A stretch of DNA of 64,000 bases from Planctomycetia bacterium (GTDB lineage Bacteria; Planctomycetota; Phycisphaerae; Phycisphaerales; SM1A02): contig SYGP01000037.1 of NCBI GenBank assembly GCA_005799495.1, positions 17,716-81,715 on the forward strand. Reading direction: 5' to 3'. Positions 16,504 to 27,221 of the stretch are shown one piece after another. Both the position numbers and the translations under genes were made by a program. The notes under the pieces are model-generated. The model was not told where the DNA came from, searched no databases, and saw only the letters and a list, made by a program, of their open reading frames with translations. Each line of letters begins with the position of its first letter. Position 1 is the stretch's first letter.

Positions 16504-16776
16504 ATGGCACACAAAAAGGGACAAGGTTCAACCCAGAACGGCCGCGACTCGAATCCGCAGTACCGCGGCATCAAGCTCTATGGTGGGCAGATCGCACGCG
16601 CAGGCTGTGTGCTTGTGAGCCAATGCGGCACCAAGTGGCGTCCGGGGTTCATGGTCCATCAGGGTCGCGACTACACGCTGACCGCCCTCGTGGACGGCAC
16701 GGTGCGATTCCGAGGTCGATGCGTGGATGTGATCCCGCTCGATCCATCCACGCCGCGTCTCGCCATCGATCGTTGA
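16504..16776 (+). CDS. rpmA: 50S ribosomal protein L27
   Basis: L27 lies near the peptidyl-transferase centre of the large ribosomal subunit. The N-terminus [20 protein letters not shown] closely follows the family pattern, as do [19 protein letters not shown] and [16 protein letters not shown]. Length is 90 residues, normal. The N-terminus needs no processing, unlike the extended Firmicute form. In most bacteria rplU (L21) precedes rpmA and obg follows; here obg is downstream but rplU is absent, the upstream gene being an unrelated exported protein. A promoter is visible about 45 bases upstream. Confidence 0.95.
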   Translation: MAHKKGQGSTQNGRDSNPQYRGIKLYGGQIARAGCVLVSQCGTKWRPGFMVHQGRDYTLTALVDGTVRFRGRCVDVIPLDPSTPRLAIDR

Positions 16777-16900
16777 TCACGGTCGTTCAGAGCGGGGCTC
16801 CCCAGTGTGGGGGTTGTCCTCCGTCCGCGCCCGTCGCGCCCTCGGCGCGCCCGTCCTGGTGCCCTGACTGAGTTGTTGATCGGATCGCGCCTTCGTCATC

Positions 16901-17950
16901 ATGTTTGTTGATTCCGCAATCATCACCGTGCGCTCCGGTCGCGGGGGGACGGGCTCTCGCCATCTGCTGCGCATGAAAGGGAACGCCAAGGGTGGTCCGG
17001 ATGGCGGCGATGGTGGAAAGGGTGGCGATGTCGTTGTTCGAGGCAATCCGCATCTCGACACACTGGTGCAGTTTGCCTATCAGCCCCATTGGATTGCAAG
17101 CGACGGCGAACCGGGCTCGCGAAAGAACTGCAATGGCAAGGAGGGTGTGGACCGCGTGATCGAGTTGCCCCTTGGATCACGCGTGTTTGATGCGCAGTCG
17201 GGCGAGCTGGTGGCCGACATCACCGAGGCGGATCAGTCCGTGGTCGTGGCCCCGGGCGGTGTGGGTGGCAAGGGCAATGTGCACTTCAAGAGCGCAGTTC
17301 ACCAGACACCGTTGGAGACTTCACCCGCTGGCGAGCCGACGGAGCGAGTCCTTCGCATCGAACTGTTGCTGATTGCGGATGTGGGCTTTGTCGGGCTGCC
17401 CAATGCCGGGAAGAGCACGATGCTGAAGTCCACCACGCGCGCGCATCCCAAAGTGGCGGACTATCCCTTCACGACGCTCTCGCCCCAGCTCGGCATCGCC
17501 GAACTGCCAGGTGAGCGACGATTGGTGCTGGCGGACCTTCCGGGACTGATCGAAGGAGCATCGCAGGGCGCGGGGCTTGGACATGACTTTCTGCGCCATG
17601 TCGAGCGAACGCGAGTCCTGTTGCACGTGGTCGACATTGCACCCGTCGATGGGTCGGACCCCCTCGAGAATCACCGCATGATCCGCCGCGAACTTGCCGA
17701 GTTCAGCGAAGGGCTGGCGCGCAAGCGCGAGATCGTGGTGCTCAACAAGGTGGACTTGATCGCGGACGAGGATCGTGCAAGTGTCGTGGACGCAGTCCTG
17801 CAGCGGTTCAAGCGCGACCGCGGTGTCACGCCCTTGGTGGCAAGCGGTGCCACGGGAGGCGGCGTTCGCGATGTGCTGGAAAACGTCTGGAGTGCCGTCC
17901 AGCAAGCGCGCGGTGCGGAGCCCGTCACTCCTCGTCGAATCGGCGGTTGA
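16901..17950 (+). CDS. obgE: Obg-family GTPase
   Basis: Obg GTPases act in 50S subunit assembly and stringent response. The N-terminal glycine-rich Obg fold is evident (GPDGGDGGKGGDVVVRGN, then GGVGGKGNVHFKS), followed by the GTPase domain with G1 GLPNAGKST, G2 YPFTTL, G3 DLPGLIEGA, G4 NKVDL and G5 near LVASGATGG. The protein has 349 residues and lacks the C-terminal OCT domain of longer homologues. Its last 26 bases overlap the convergent ptsH gene. The region 16777-16900 between rpmA and obg is a GC-rich spacer in which I see no gene. Confidence 0.95.
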   Translation: MFVDSAIITVRSGRGGTGSRHLLRMKGNAKGGPDGGDGGKGGDVVVRGNPHLDTLVQFAYQPHWIASDGEPGSRKNCNGKEGVDRVIELPLGSRVFDAQSGELVADITEADQSVVVAPGGVGGKGNVHFKSAVHQTPLETSPAGEPTERVLRIELLLIADVGFVGLPNAGKSTMLKSTTRAHPKVADYPFTTLSPQLGIAELPGERRLVLADLPGLIEGASQGAGLGHDFLRHVERTRVLLHVVDIAPVDGSDPLENHRMIRRELAEFSEGLARKREIVVLNKVDLIADEDRASVVDAVLQRFKRDRGVTPLVASGATGGGVRDVLENVWSAVQQARGAEPVTPRRIGG

Positions 17951-18197
17951 TCAGATCAAGCAGCGCGTCGAGTGCAGCTTGCTCATCGTTGCCCATGCAC
18001 TCGACTTCGATGCGCGAGCCGCAGGTCGCTGCCAGGAGCAGCATCTGCATGATGCTCTTGCCATCGACCCATTCGGCGGCATCGCAGCGGCGAACCCGCA
18101 CCCCGGAGGTGAATGCATTGGCACATTGCACGAAGGTCATCGCTGGCCGCGCGTGGAGCCCGAGCGAGTTGCTGATGGTGACCTGACCTTTGGTCAC
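17925..18197 (-). CDS. ptsH: HPr-family phosphocarrier protein
   Basis: HPr carries phosphate from PEP-enzyme I to IIA proteins. The active-site motif LGLHARPA places the phosphorylated His at position 15, and DGKSIMQML has the regulatory Ser at 48. Length is 90 residues, normal. It starts within the end of the upstream IIA gene (four-base ATGA overlap), so the pair is likely translated together. Enzyme I, HPr kinase and sugar permeases are not in the window; with a nitrogen-type IIA and HPF next to it a regulatory (PTS-Ntr-like) role is more likely than sugar uptake. Confidence 0.93.
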   Translation of the reverse strand: MTKGQVTISNSLGLHARPAMTFVQCANAFTSGVRVRRCDAAEWVDGKSIMQMLLLAATCGSRIEVECMGNDEQAALDALLDLINRRFDEE

Positions 18198-18676
18198 GCC
18201 GAGTCCGCGTTGGCGGCTCCGTCGGTCTCGTCCAGAAGAGTCAGGACATCATCGCGATTCCGAGCCTGGCGAAGAAATCGCCGGAATGTCTCCTGGCTGA
18301 GAGCCCCGAAGATCGTTTCCATCGCCGAAAGGTGCAACTCGGGATGATCCTTCGGACTCAGCATGAAGATGATCGAGTGAACGGGTTGGCGATCGAGCGA
18401 ACTGAAGTCCACGCCCGCCTGGGAAACGCCCAAGGCAGCGACTGGCTTGGTCACGAGGTTCGTCTTGGTGTGGGGAACGGCAACCCCATGGCCGAACCCT
18501 GTGGAGCCCCGCTTTTCACGCGCGAGCGCCTCCTTCAACAGCAGCGCGCGCGACTCTCCATGGACGGCGCCACACGCGATCAACTGGTCCAGCAGCTCGC
18601 CGATGGCGTGGTCACGCTTGGTTGACTCCAGCCCCGGAACGATCGCATCCTTCACGACGATGTCCCGCAAGTTCAT
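18194..18676 (-). CDS. ptsN: PTS IIA protein, nitrogen/fructose type
   Basis: A 160-residue stand-alone IIA domain of the fructose/mannitol/Ntr class. The phosphorylation site is His69 in GHGVAVPHTKTN, with the class motifs KEALAREKRGSTGFG before it and LSPKDHPELHLSAMETI after it. The start at 18676 gives the family N-terminus MNLRDIVVKDAIV; the longer open frame is antisense-like over hpf. It sits between hpf and ptsH, the arrangement seen near rpoN in many bacteria, which points to a regulatory rather than transport IIA. Confidence 0.9.
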   Translation of the reverse strand: MNLRDIVVKDAIVPGLESTKRDHAIGELLDQLIACGAVHGESRALLLKEALAREKRGSTGFGHGVAVPHTKTNLVTKPVAALGVSQAGVDFSSLDRQPVHSIIFMLSPKDHPELHLSAMETIFGALSQETFRRFLRQARNRDDVLTLLDETDGAANADSA

Positions 18677-18707
18677 GCGGCGCAGATCATACTGCGATTG
18701 CCGAGAG

Positions 18708-19004
18708 TCAGCGGTGGTGGTGGCGAACGCGGTCCTTGTAGTGCGAGAGTTGGCGCACGCTGCGGTCCACGGCCAGATCGACGCATGCATACAGATCGCG
18801 GTGCAGGTAGTTGCAGACGAAGTCCCGGTGATGTTCGACATCGGAGCGGATTTCCACATGGAACCCTCGCGGGGCCCGCTCGATCGTGACGGCGAGTTGC
18901 TGAAGCCCGCTGAAGAAGCGTGGCAACTTGCTGACTTTCGAGCGGATGTACTTGCTGATGGCCTCGCTCAGTTCCATGTGCTTTGCGCTGATCGTGATGA
19001 GCAT
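18708..19004 (-). CDS. hpf: Ribosome hibernation promoting factor (short form)
   Basis: A 98-residue HPF/RaiA-family protein. The conserved pattern is visible: ISAKHMELSEAISKYIRSKV at the start, RGFHVEIRSDVEHHRDF in the middle, and DLYACVDLAVDRSVRQLSHY at the end. The short form lacks the dimerising C-terminal domain. Family members bind the 30S decoding site and shut down ribosomes in stationary phase. A strong AAAGGAG site lies eight bases before the ATG. Co-oriented with ptsN 31 bases downstream. Confidence 0.93.
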   Translation of the reverse strand: MLITISAKHMELSEAISKYIRSKVSKLPRFFSGLQQLAVTIERAPRGFHVEIRSDVEHHRDFVCNYLHRDLYACVDLAVDRSVRQLSHYKDRVRHHHR

Positions 19005-19051
19005 GATGGTCTCCTTTCGTGCGGCTCAGATCGTTGCGTCGATATCGGAAA

Positions 19052-20587
19052 CTACGGTGTTACGGTTCGACCTGCCGCAAGGTTCACGACAATCGTGCCA
19101 TTCACAACCCCGCGGCGGAAACGAATCTCGACATTTTCCCCCGATTGTCGCCCTGCCAGCGCCATCAGGTAGTCCCCCACGGACCGAATCTCCTCGCCAT
19201 CGATGGCCAGGAGGAAATCGCCGCGACGGAGCCCCGCACGCTGCGCAGGGCTGCCTGCGGCAAGCGAATCAATGCGAACTCCCTCGGGTCGGTTGGCCAG
19301 CGTTGTTCCGAGGACTCCCTCGCCGCCCTCGATGGTTCCATCCTGCCGGCCGCGTTGCAGCACCCAGTCCCGCCACTGTGCCTCGATCGCCGCGAGGGGA
19401 GTCCGCATGACGCGCTCGAGGGCGCGCAGACCGCTCGGATCTTCCGCGTAGCCGGCGGTGTATTCGCGGTACCAAGTCGCCAGTTGCCCTTGATGGGCAA
19501 GGAACGCCAGCATGGACCGAGCCTGCGCGTAGTTCCAGCGTGCATCCTTCATGAACTCCCCGCCGCTCAATGCGATGAACTCACGCCAAGGGGTGTGTAC
19601 ACCTTTCTTCACACGGTCGAAGGTCTCTGCGGTGCGGTGGTTGGGCAGAATCACGATTCCCCCAGCCGCCCCGACGGTCCAATCTTCCAGGAGTGTCCCG
19701 AAGCCCTCCAGAATCCAGATTGGGTGACTCTGCCCGAGCCGCTGCATGTGGCCGCGGTGCAGCAGGTGCGTGAACTCGTGCCGAAGAATCGCGCCCGTGG
19801 AGCAGGCGAGCAGTTGGCGCAGGTGATGCTGATAGATGCCGCCTTGACGAGGATCCTCGAAGATCTGTTTGGCGTCGTCGGGTGCGATCAGCACGAGGAG
19901 CACCGTGTCTGGCTGGCGATCGCCGAAGAAGTTTCCCGTCAGTTGCTTCGACAGGATTTCGAGTGCAGTGCGGGTTCGCCTCACGGCATCCGGCTCCAGT
20001 GCCGACGCGATCAGCAACCCCATCGGTTTGTCTTCATCGATCCGGTATCGACCGCCGCCGAAGCGCCGCATCCACTCTGCCAGGGATGAGCGCGCGATGG
20101 AATCGCCCAGCGTGGCGAGCCCGTCGGCCTCGTGTTGCCCCTCGGCTGGTGGTGGGGGCGGCGCGTTGGCACGAAGTTCCTTCCGCAATTCCTGCACGCG
20201 CTGCCACCCATCATGCGCACGCAACCGCGCAAGATCGGGATGGTCATCCAATGCACGCTCATCCACCCACCCCGCCCGCAGCGCCCGCAGCGCGAACGCC
20301 ACGCTCGAGCGCCCATCGCCCAGCAACGCACTCGCGCGGCACGCATCGAACAGCACCTGAGGATCATCCGAGTTCGCCTCGAGATAGCGCTCCGCCAGTT
20401 GGAGCGCTTCCTGCACGCGCCCCTGCGTGATCCATCTCGGGAACTGCCGGTCGTAGTCCGTGCGGGTGATCTCGCGCGGTCGTGCCGATGTCGCGATAGG
20501 AGCGTCAGCATCTGGAAGCGGCGGCAACGGCGGATCCTGAAGCAGGCAGACTGCTGCAAGGATGGAGAGTGCAGCCGAACCCATCAC
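19052..20587 (-). CDS. Exported gluzincin-type metallopeptidase with PDZ domain
   Basis: A 511-residue protein with an N-terminal signal segment (MGSAALSILAAVCLLQ) and proline-rich linker. Residues about 45-130 look TPR-like (RVQEALQLAERYLEANSDDP). The central domain carries HEFTH (His270-His274) and a downstream Glu294 in WILEGFGTLLED, fitting a gluzincin zinc site of the peptidase-MA/DUF1570-like kind. The C-terminus is a PDZ domain (RIDSLAAGSPAQRAGLRRGD-FLLAIDGEE). It probably acts in the periplasm. It is transcribed toward hpf, 47 bases away. Substrate unknown. Confidence 0.8.
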   Translation of the reverse strand: MMGSAALSILAAVCLLQDPPLPPLPDADAPIATSARPREITRTDYDRQFPRWITQGRVQEALQLAERYLEANSDDPQVLFDACRASALLGDGRSSVAFALRALRAGWVDERALDDHPDLARLRAHDGWQRVQELRKELRANAPPPPPAEGQHEADGLATLGDSIARSSLAEWMRRFGGGRYRIDEDKPMGLLIASALEPDAVRRTRTALEILSKQLTGNFFGDRQPDTVLLVLIAPDDAKQIFEDPRQGGIYQHHLRQLLACSTGAILRHEFTHLLHRGHMQRLGQSHPIWILEGFGTLLEDWTVGAAGGIVILPNHRTAETFDRVKKGVHTPWREFIALSGGEFMKDARWNYAQARSMLAFLAHQGQLATWYREYTAGYAEDPSGLRALERVMRTPLAAIEAQWRDWVLQRGRQDGTIEGGEGVLGTTLANRPEGVRIDSLAAGSPAQRAGLRRGDFLLAIDGEEIRSVGDYLMALAGRQSGENVEIRFRRGVVNGTIVVNLAAGRTVTP

Positions 20588-20621
20588 CGCGCCATGCTAG
20601 ACCCCACAGGCGCGCCGTCTC

Positions 20622-21215
20622 TCACGCATGAGGATGCTGCCGCAATGCCCAGAGGCGTATCGCTTCGCAGAACGCGGCCGACTCCTCCTGCTGCACGCGA
20701 GCGGCGAGGGTCTGAGGCGTGTCGGAGTCGAGCACGGGAACGCGCCGCTGAACGATCGTGGCACCGTGGTCATACTGATCGTCGACGATATGGACGGTGC
20801 ATCCCGACTCCCGAGCGCCGCTGCGGAGGACCGCCGCATGCACCTGATCGCCGAACATTCCCTTCCCACCGAACGCCGGGAGCAGGGCAGGGTGGATGTT
20901 CAGCGTCCGTCCGCTCCACGGGCCGAGTCGGAAGTGGCGCAGGTATCCAGCGAGGAGAACGAGTTCCGCGCCGACGCCTTGGAGCGCTGCATCGATCGCA
21001 TCGCTCGATGCATCGCCCGCTGGCAGGGGCAGGATGATGGGCTCGACTCCCACGGCGCGGCAGCGTTCCACTGCCGGAATGTCTGCACGATGCGCAAGGA
21101 CGGCGAGCACTGCGGCAGGTATCTCGCCAGCGCGCGATGCACGAATCAGGTTCAGGGCATTCGTGCCGCCTCCCGAAACGAGGATGGCAGCCCTCCAGAC
21201 GCGCGGCAGATTCAT
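20622..21215 (-). CDS. purN: Phosphoribosylglycinamide formyltransferase
   Basis: Transfers a formyl group from 10-formyltetrahydrofolate to GAR in purine synthesis. The nucleotide-binding start AILVSGGGTNALNLI, the catalytic NIHPALLPAFGG (Asn and His) and HIVDDQYDHGATIVQ (Asp) match the family. Length is 197 residues, normal. Its ATG overlaps the stop of the thioesterase gene by one base. Other purine genes are absent here. The C-terminal pattern is normal, with QQEESAAFCEAIRLWALR. Confidence 0.92.
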   Translation of the reverse strand: MNLPRVWRAAILVSGGGTNALNLIRASRAGEIPAAVLAVLAHRADIPAVERCRAVGVEPIILPLPAGDASSDAIDAALQGVGAELVLLAGYLRHFRLGPWSGRTLNIHPALLPAFGGKGMFGDQVHAAVLRSGARESGCTVHIVDDQYDHGATIVQRRVPVLDSDTPQTLAARVQQEESAAFCEAIRLWALRQHPHA

Positions 21216-21628
21216 CAGCGTGGGATCAGTCCGTCTTCGGGCCCGAGTGTCGCGGGCGAGGAGAAGGGGATGGGGCGGTGCTGGCGATCGATGGCGACCA
21301 TCTTGACCGTTGCCACGGTCACGCGCGCGGATTCACCAGTTGTATAGCGTTCGGCTTCGACGACGACGCGAACGGAGACGGATGTGCGGCCCGTCGTGGC
21401 GGTGCATGCACGGAGCGTGACCATCTCGCCGACATAGACCGGGGCCACGAACTCGATGCGCTCGACCATGACGGTGACCCAACGGTGCAGCCCGAGTGTG
21501 CGCGCATGCACATAGGCAGCCTGATCGATGTAACTCATGATGACGCCGCCGAACACCGTACCGGAGTGATTCGTGTCCCGCGGCATCGTGATGACACGGA
21601 GGACGATTTCGCCGTCAGGATGCTGCAT
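21215..21628 (-). CDS. Acyl-CoA thioesterase, hotdog fold
   Basis: A 137-residue protein of the YciA/BFIT-like thioesterases, which hydrolyse acyl-CoA. The typical elements are PRDTNHSGTVFGGVIMSYID (active-site Asn/Asp region), AAYVHARTLG and RIEFVAPVYVGEMVTLRA. The function next to purN is not obvious, but the one-base stop/start overlap indicates joint translation. The substrate chain length cannot be told. It lies 12 bases after the uvrA stop on the same strand, so it could also be read from the uvrA transcript. Confidence 0.88.
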   Translation of the reverse strand: MQHPDGEIVLRVITMPRDTNHSGTVFGGVIMSYIDQAAYVHARTLGLHRWVTVMVERIEFVAPVYVGEMVTLRACTATTGRTSVSVRVVVEAERYTTGESARVTVATVKMVAIDRQHRPIPFSSPATLGPEDGLIPR

Positions 21629-21639
21629 GGCGTGCGATC

Positions 21640-24630
<2,991 letters not shown>

Positions 24631-24636
24631 GAGGGA

Positions 24637-24644
24637 GGGGGGGG
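24637..24644. repeat. Run of eight G before uvrA
   Basis: G8 on the plus strand, seven bases upstream of the uvrA GTG. On the coding strand it is C8 in the leader, where a ribosome binding site would be. A homopolymer there could vary in length. Confidence 0.7.
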
Positions 24645-24773
24645 TGAGGAGCGTTCCGTTGAAAAATTGCAGGTGGAAGTGGTCTGACCGCTCGATCGCG
24701 TTATCGTATGCAGATCAAATGTGCATCCGTCGACCAAGTTTGGTCGAATCGCATGGCACGAAGGAAGTGAAGC

Positions 24774-24959
24774 GTGCCAACCCCATCATCTCCATCCCGT
24801 GGCACATCCGTTTCGACGCTCGATCGTCCGAGCGCCTCCGCCAATCCAGCCAAGTTGGATCAGCGGCGTTCACTCCCGAACGCCATGGGGACGGCGGTGG
24901 TTGATCTCGATGCTGAAGTTCGCCGCCGCGTGCAGCGCATCCGACTTCGGGCAAACTGA
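24774..24959 (+). CDS. Possible small protein
   Basis: A 61-residue frame starting at GTG with AAGGAAG (24760-24766) seven bases upstream, a fair ribosome binding site. The product has a Ser/Pro-rich N-terminus and a basic helix at the end (DLDAEVRRRVQRIRLRAN). I do not recognise it. Support is limited to the ribosome binding site and the empty surroundings; it may be chance. Confidence 0.3.
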   Translation: MPTPSSPSRGTSVSTLDRPSASANPAKLDQRRSLPNAMGTAVVDLDAEVRRRVQRIRLRAN

Positions 24960-25083
24960 TCCAAGGCGGTCTCGAGTACTTGGGGGACAACCGACGAGTG
25001 TCGGGGGCAAGGATCGTGGCCTTGGCTGCGTGGTTGCACTCTTTTCGAGTCTTGGTCTGTCGTTGCAGCAGGGTTCTACGACT

Positions 25084-27192
25084 TCACTCTTTCGGCTTTG
25101 CCTTCCGGCGCTTGCTTCTGCGTGGTCGAGTCCCAGGTGCACCAGGCTTCGCGGAGCGTGCGGTTCGTGGGTCGTCGTCGAAGGCGTTCTGGTCGATGAG
25201 GTCCTCGGGTAACGACCGCACCCGCGCAAGTTCGTCGCGCAGTCGGGCTGCGCGTTCAAACTCGAGCTCTTGGGCCGCTGTGACCATCTCTTCCTCGAGT
25301 GCCGCCACCAACTCGCCTTTCGGGACCATCGCGCGATCACGGCGCGGAGCATTCGCGCGGCGGTCTGCGGCCACTTGATCCTCCAGCGCGCGCCGATTCT
25401 CCTTGACGATCGTCTGCGGCACGATCCCATGCTCGGCGTTGTGTGCAAGCTGCTTGGTGCGGCGGCGAGTCACCTCATCCATCGCTCGCTGCATCTCTGG
25501 AGTGACCCGCTCGGCATACAGGATGCACTTGGACTCCGCGTTGCGCGCGGCGCGTCCCATCGTCTGAATGAGACTCGCCTCACTTCGGAGGAATCCCTGA
25601 CGGTCCGCATCGAGAATCGCCACCAGCGCCACCTCGGGCAGATCAAGTCCTTCGCGCAGGAGGTTGACCCCCACCAACACATCGAATGCGCCGTCTCGAA
25701 GATCCCGGAGAATCTCGAGTCGCTCGAGTGTTTCAATGTCGCTGTGCAGATACCGCACGCGAATGCCCTTGTCGTGCAGGAAGTTGGTCAGTTCCTCGCA
25801 CAGTCGTTTGGTGAGCGCGGTCACCAGGATGCGCTGCCCCTTGCCGATGACGGGACGAATCTCCTCCAGCAGGTCGGGGATCTGTCCCCGCGCATCGCGA
25901 ACCGTGACGGGCGGATCGAGAAGTCCCGTGGGACGAATCACCTGCTCGACGACGACGCCCTCCGATCGCCCCAACTCGTATGCGGATGGTGTTGCACTCA
26001 CGAAGATCGTCTGTGGCACGATCGACTCCCACTCGGTGAATGTGAGCGGGCGGTTGTCGAGAGCGCTCGGGAGACGGAATCCATGCTCAATGAGCGTCTC
26101 CTTGCGGCGGCGATCGCCGAAGTACATGCCGCGAACTTGCGGCACGGTGACATGGCTTTCGTCCACGAACAGGAGCCAATCGTTCGGATCTCGCCCTGGA
26201 ATGTGCCGGAAGTAGTCGAGCAGACAGAAGCTCCGCGTGCCCCGTCCGCGTCCTTCCATGTGCGCGGAATAGTTCTCGATGCCGGGACACACTCCCGTCT
26301 CGCGCAGCAGTTCGAGATCCCACCTCGTCCGACCGAGCAGCCGCTGCGCTTCCAGCAACTTGCCCTGTTCTTGCAGCGCGCGCACCTGCGCCTCCATCTC
26401 GCCGCGGATCGACTCGACCGCGCGGAGCAATTGGTCTTCCGGCATCATGTAGTGCACCGCGGGCGACACGAAGACGCGCTCCTCGTCGCTCAATACCTCT
26501 CCCGTCAGCGAATCGAACCGCTCGATTCGCTCGACCACATCGCCGAAAAACTCAAAGCGAATGGCGAACTGCTCGGTGGCGGGCCACACATCCACGCATT
26601 CACCTCGAACGCGAAAGCAGCCGCGCTCGGGGGCAACATCGTTGCGCTTGTACTGCATGGCATGGAGCGAAGTCAGGAATCCGCGGCGACTCAGCGGTTG
26701 CCCACGAACGACGAGTGCCGTTCGATTGGCATACTCGTCGGGCGATCCGAGACCGTAGATGCAGGACACGCTCGCGACCACGATGGTGTCTGGTCGATGC
26801 AGGAGGTTGCTCGTCGCTGCCAGTCGAAGACGGTCCAGATCGGCATTTCGCGATGCATCCTTTTCGATGTAGATGTCCCGCTGCGGGATGTCTGCCTCGG
26901 GTTGGTAGTAGTCGTAATACGACACGAAGTAAGAGACGGCATTCGAGGGGAAGAGCGCCTTGATCTCCTCGTACAACTGCGCGGCGAGCGTCTTGTTGTG
27001 GCTCATGATGAGCGCCGGCTTCTGACAGGTCGCGATCACGCTCGCCATCGTGAAGGTCTTTCCAGTCCCCGTCGCGCCCAGCAGCGTTTGGTGCGATCGA
27101 CCTGCGCGGACTCCCTCGACCAACTGTGCGATGGCGCGCGGTTGATCACCCGCAGCCTGAAACGGGGATTGCAGGGCGAAAGCGTGGTCCAT
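25084..27192 (-). CDS. uvrB: Excinuclease ABC subunit B
   Basis: UvrB verifies damage and positions UvrC. The helicase-like core has Walker A GATGTGKTF, the beta-hairpin region VSYYDYYQPEADIPQRD, motif II DESHVTVPQ and motif VI QTMGRAARN. The C-terminal UVR motif (ALEEEMVTAAQELEFERAAR) that binds UvrC is present. Length is 702 residues with a basic tail. Start at ATG 27192, no obvious ribosome binding site. It lies upstream of uvrA on the same strand, separated by a 450-base gap, so separate promoters are likely. uvrC is not in the window. Confidence 0.95.
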   Translation of the reverse strand: MDHAFALQSPFQAAGDQPRAIAQLVEGVRAGRSHQTLLGATGTGKTFTMASVIATCQKPALIMSHNKTLAAQLYEEIKALFPSNAVSYFVSYYDYYQPEADIPQRDIYIEKDASRNADLDRLRLAATSNLLHRPDTIVVASVSCIYGLGSPDEYANRTALVVRGQPLSRRGFLTSLHAMQYKRNDVAPERGCFRVRGECVDVWPATEQFAIRFEFFGDVVERIERFDSLTGEVLSDEERVFVSPAVHYMMPEDQLLRAVESIRGEMEAQVRALQEQGKLLEAQRLLGRTRWDLELLRETGVCPGIENYSAHMEGRGRGTRSFCLLDYFRHIPGRDPNDWLLFVDESHVTVPQVRGMYFGDRRRKETLIEHGFRLPSALDNRPLTFTEWESIVPQTIFVSATPSAYELGRSEGVVVEQVIRPTGLLDPPVTVRDARGQIPDLLEEIRPVIGKGQRILVTALTKRLCEELTNFLHDKGIRVRYLHSDIETLERLEILRDLRDGAFDVLVGVNLLREGLDLPEVALVAILDADRQGFLRSEASLIQTMGRAARNAESKCILYAERVTPEMQRAMDEVTRRRTKQLAHNAEHGIVPQTIVKENRRALEDQVAADRRANAPRRDRAMVPKGELVAALEEEMVTAAQELEFERAARLRDELARVRSLPEDLIDQNAFDDDPRTARSAKPGAPGTRPRRSKRRKAKPKE

Positions 27193-27221
27193 ACTCGCAG
27201 AGCAACTCGTGCCGAGAGAGG

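Larger units (their letters stand above)
24631..25083. other. Gap between uvrB and uvrA
   Basis: About 450 bases without a confident gene. The uvrA promoter should lie here on the minus strand, but no clear -35/-10 pair was found. A possible small plus-strand gene is listed separately. The part next to uvrB (24960-25083) shows nothing recognisable; uvrB's stop is at 25084. Confidence 0.5.
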
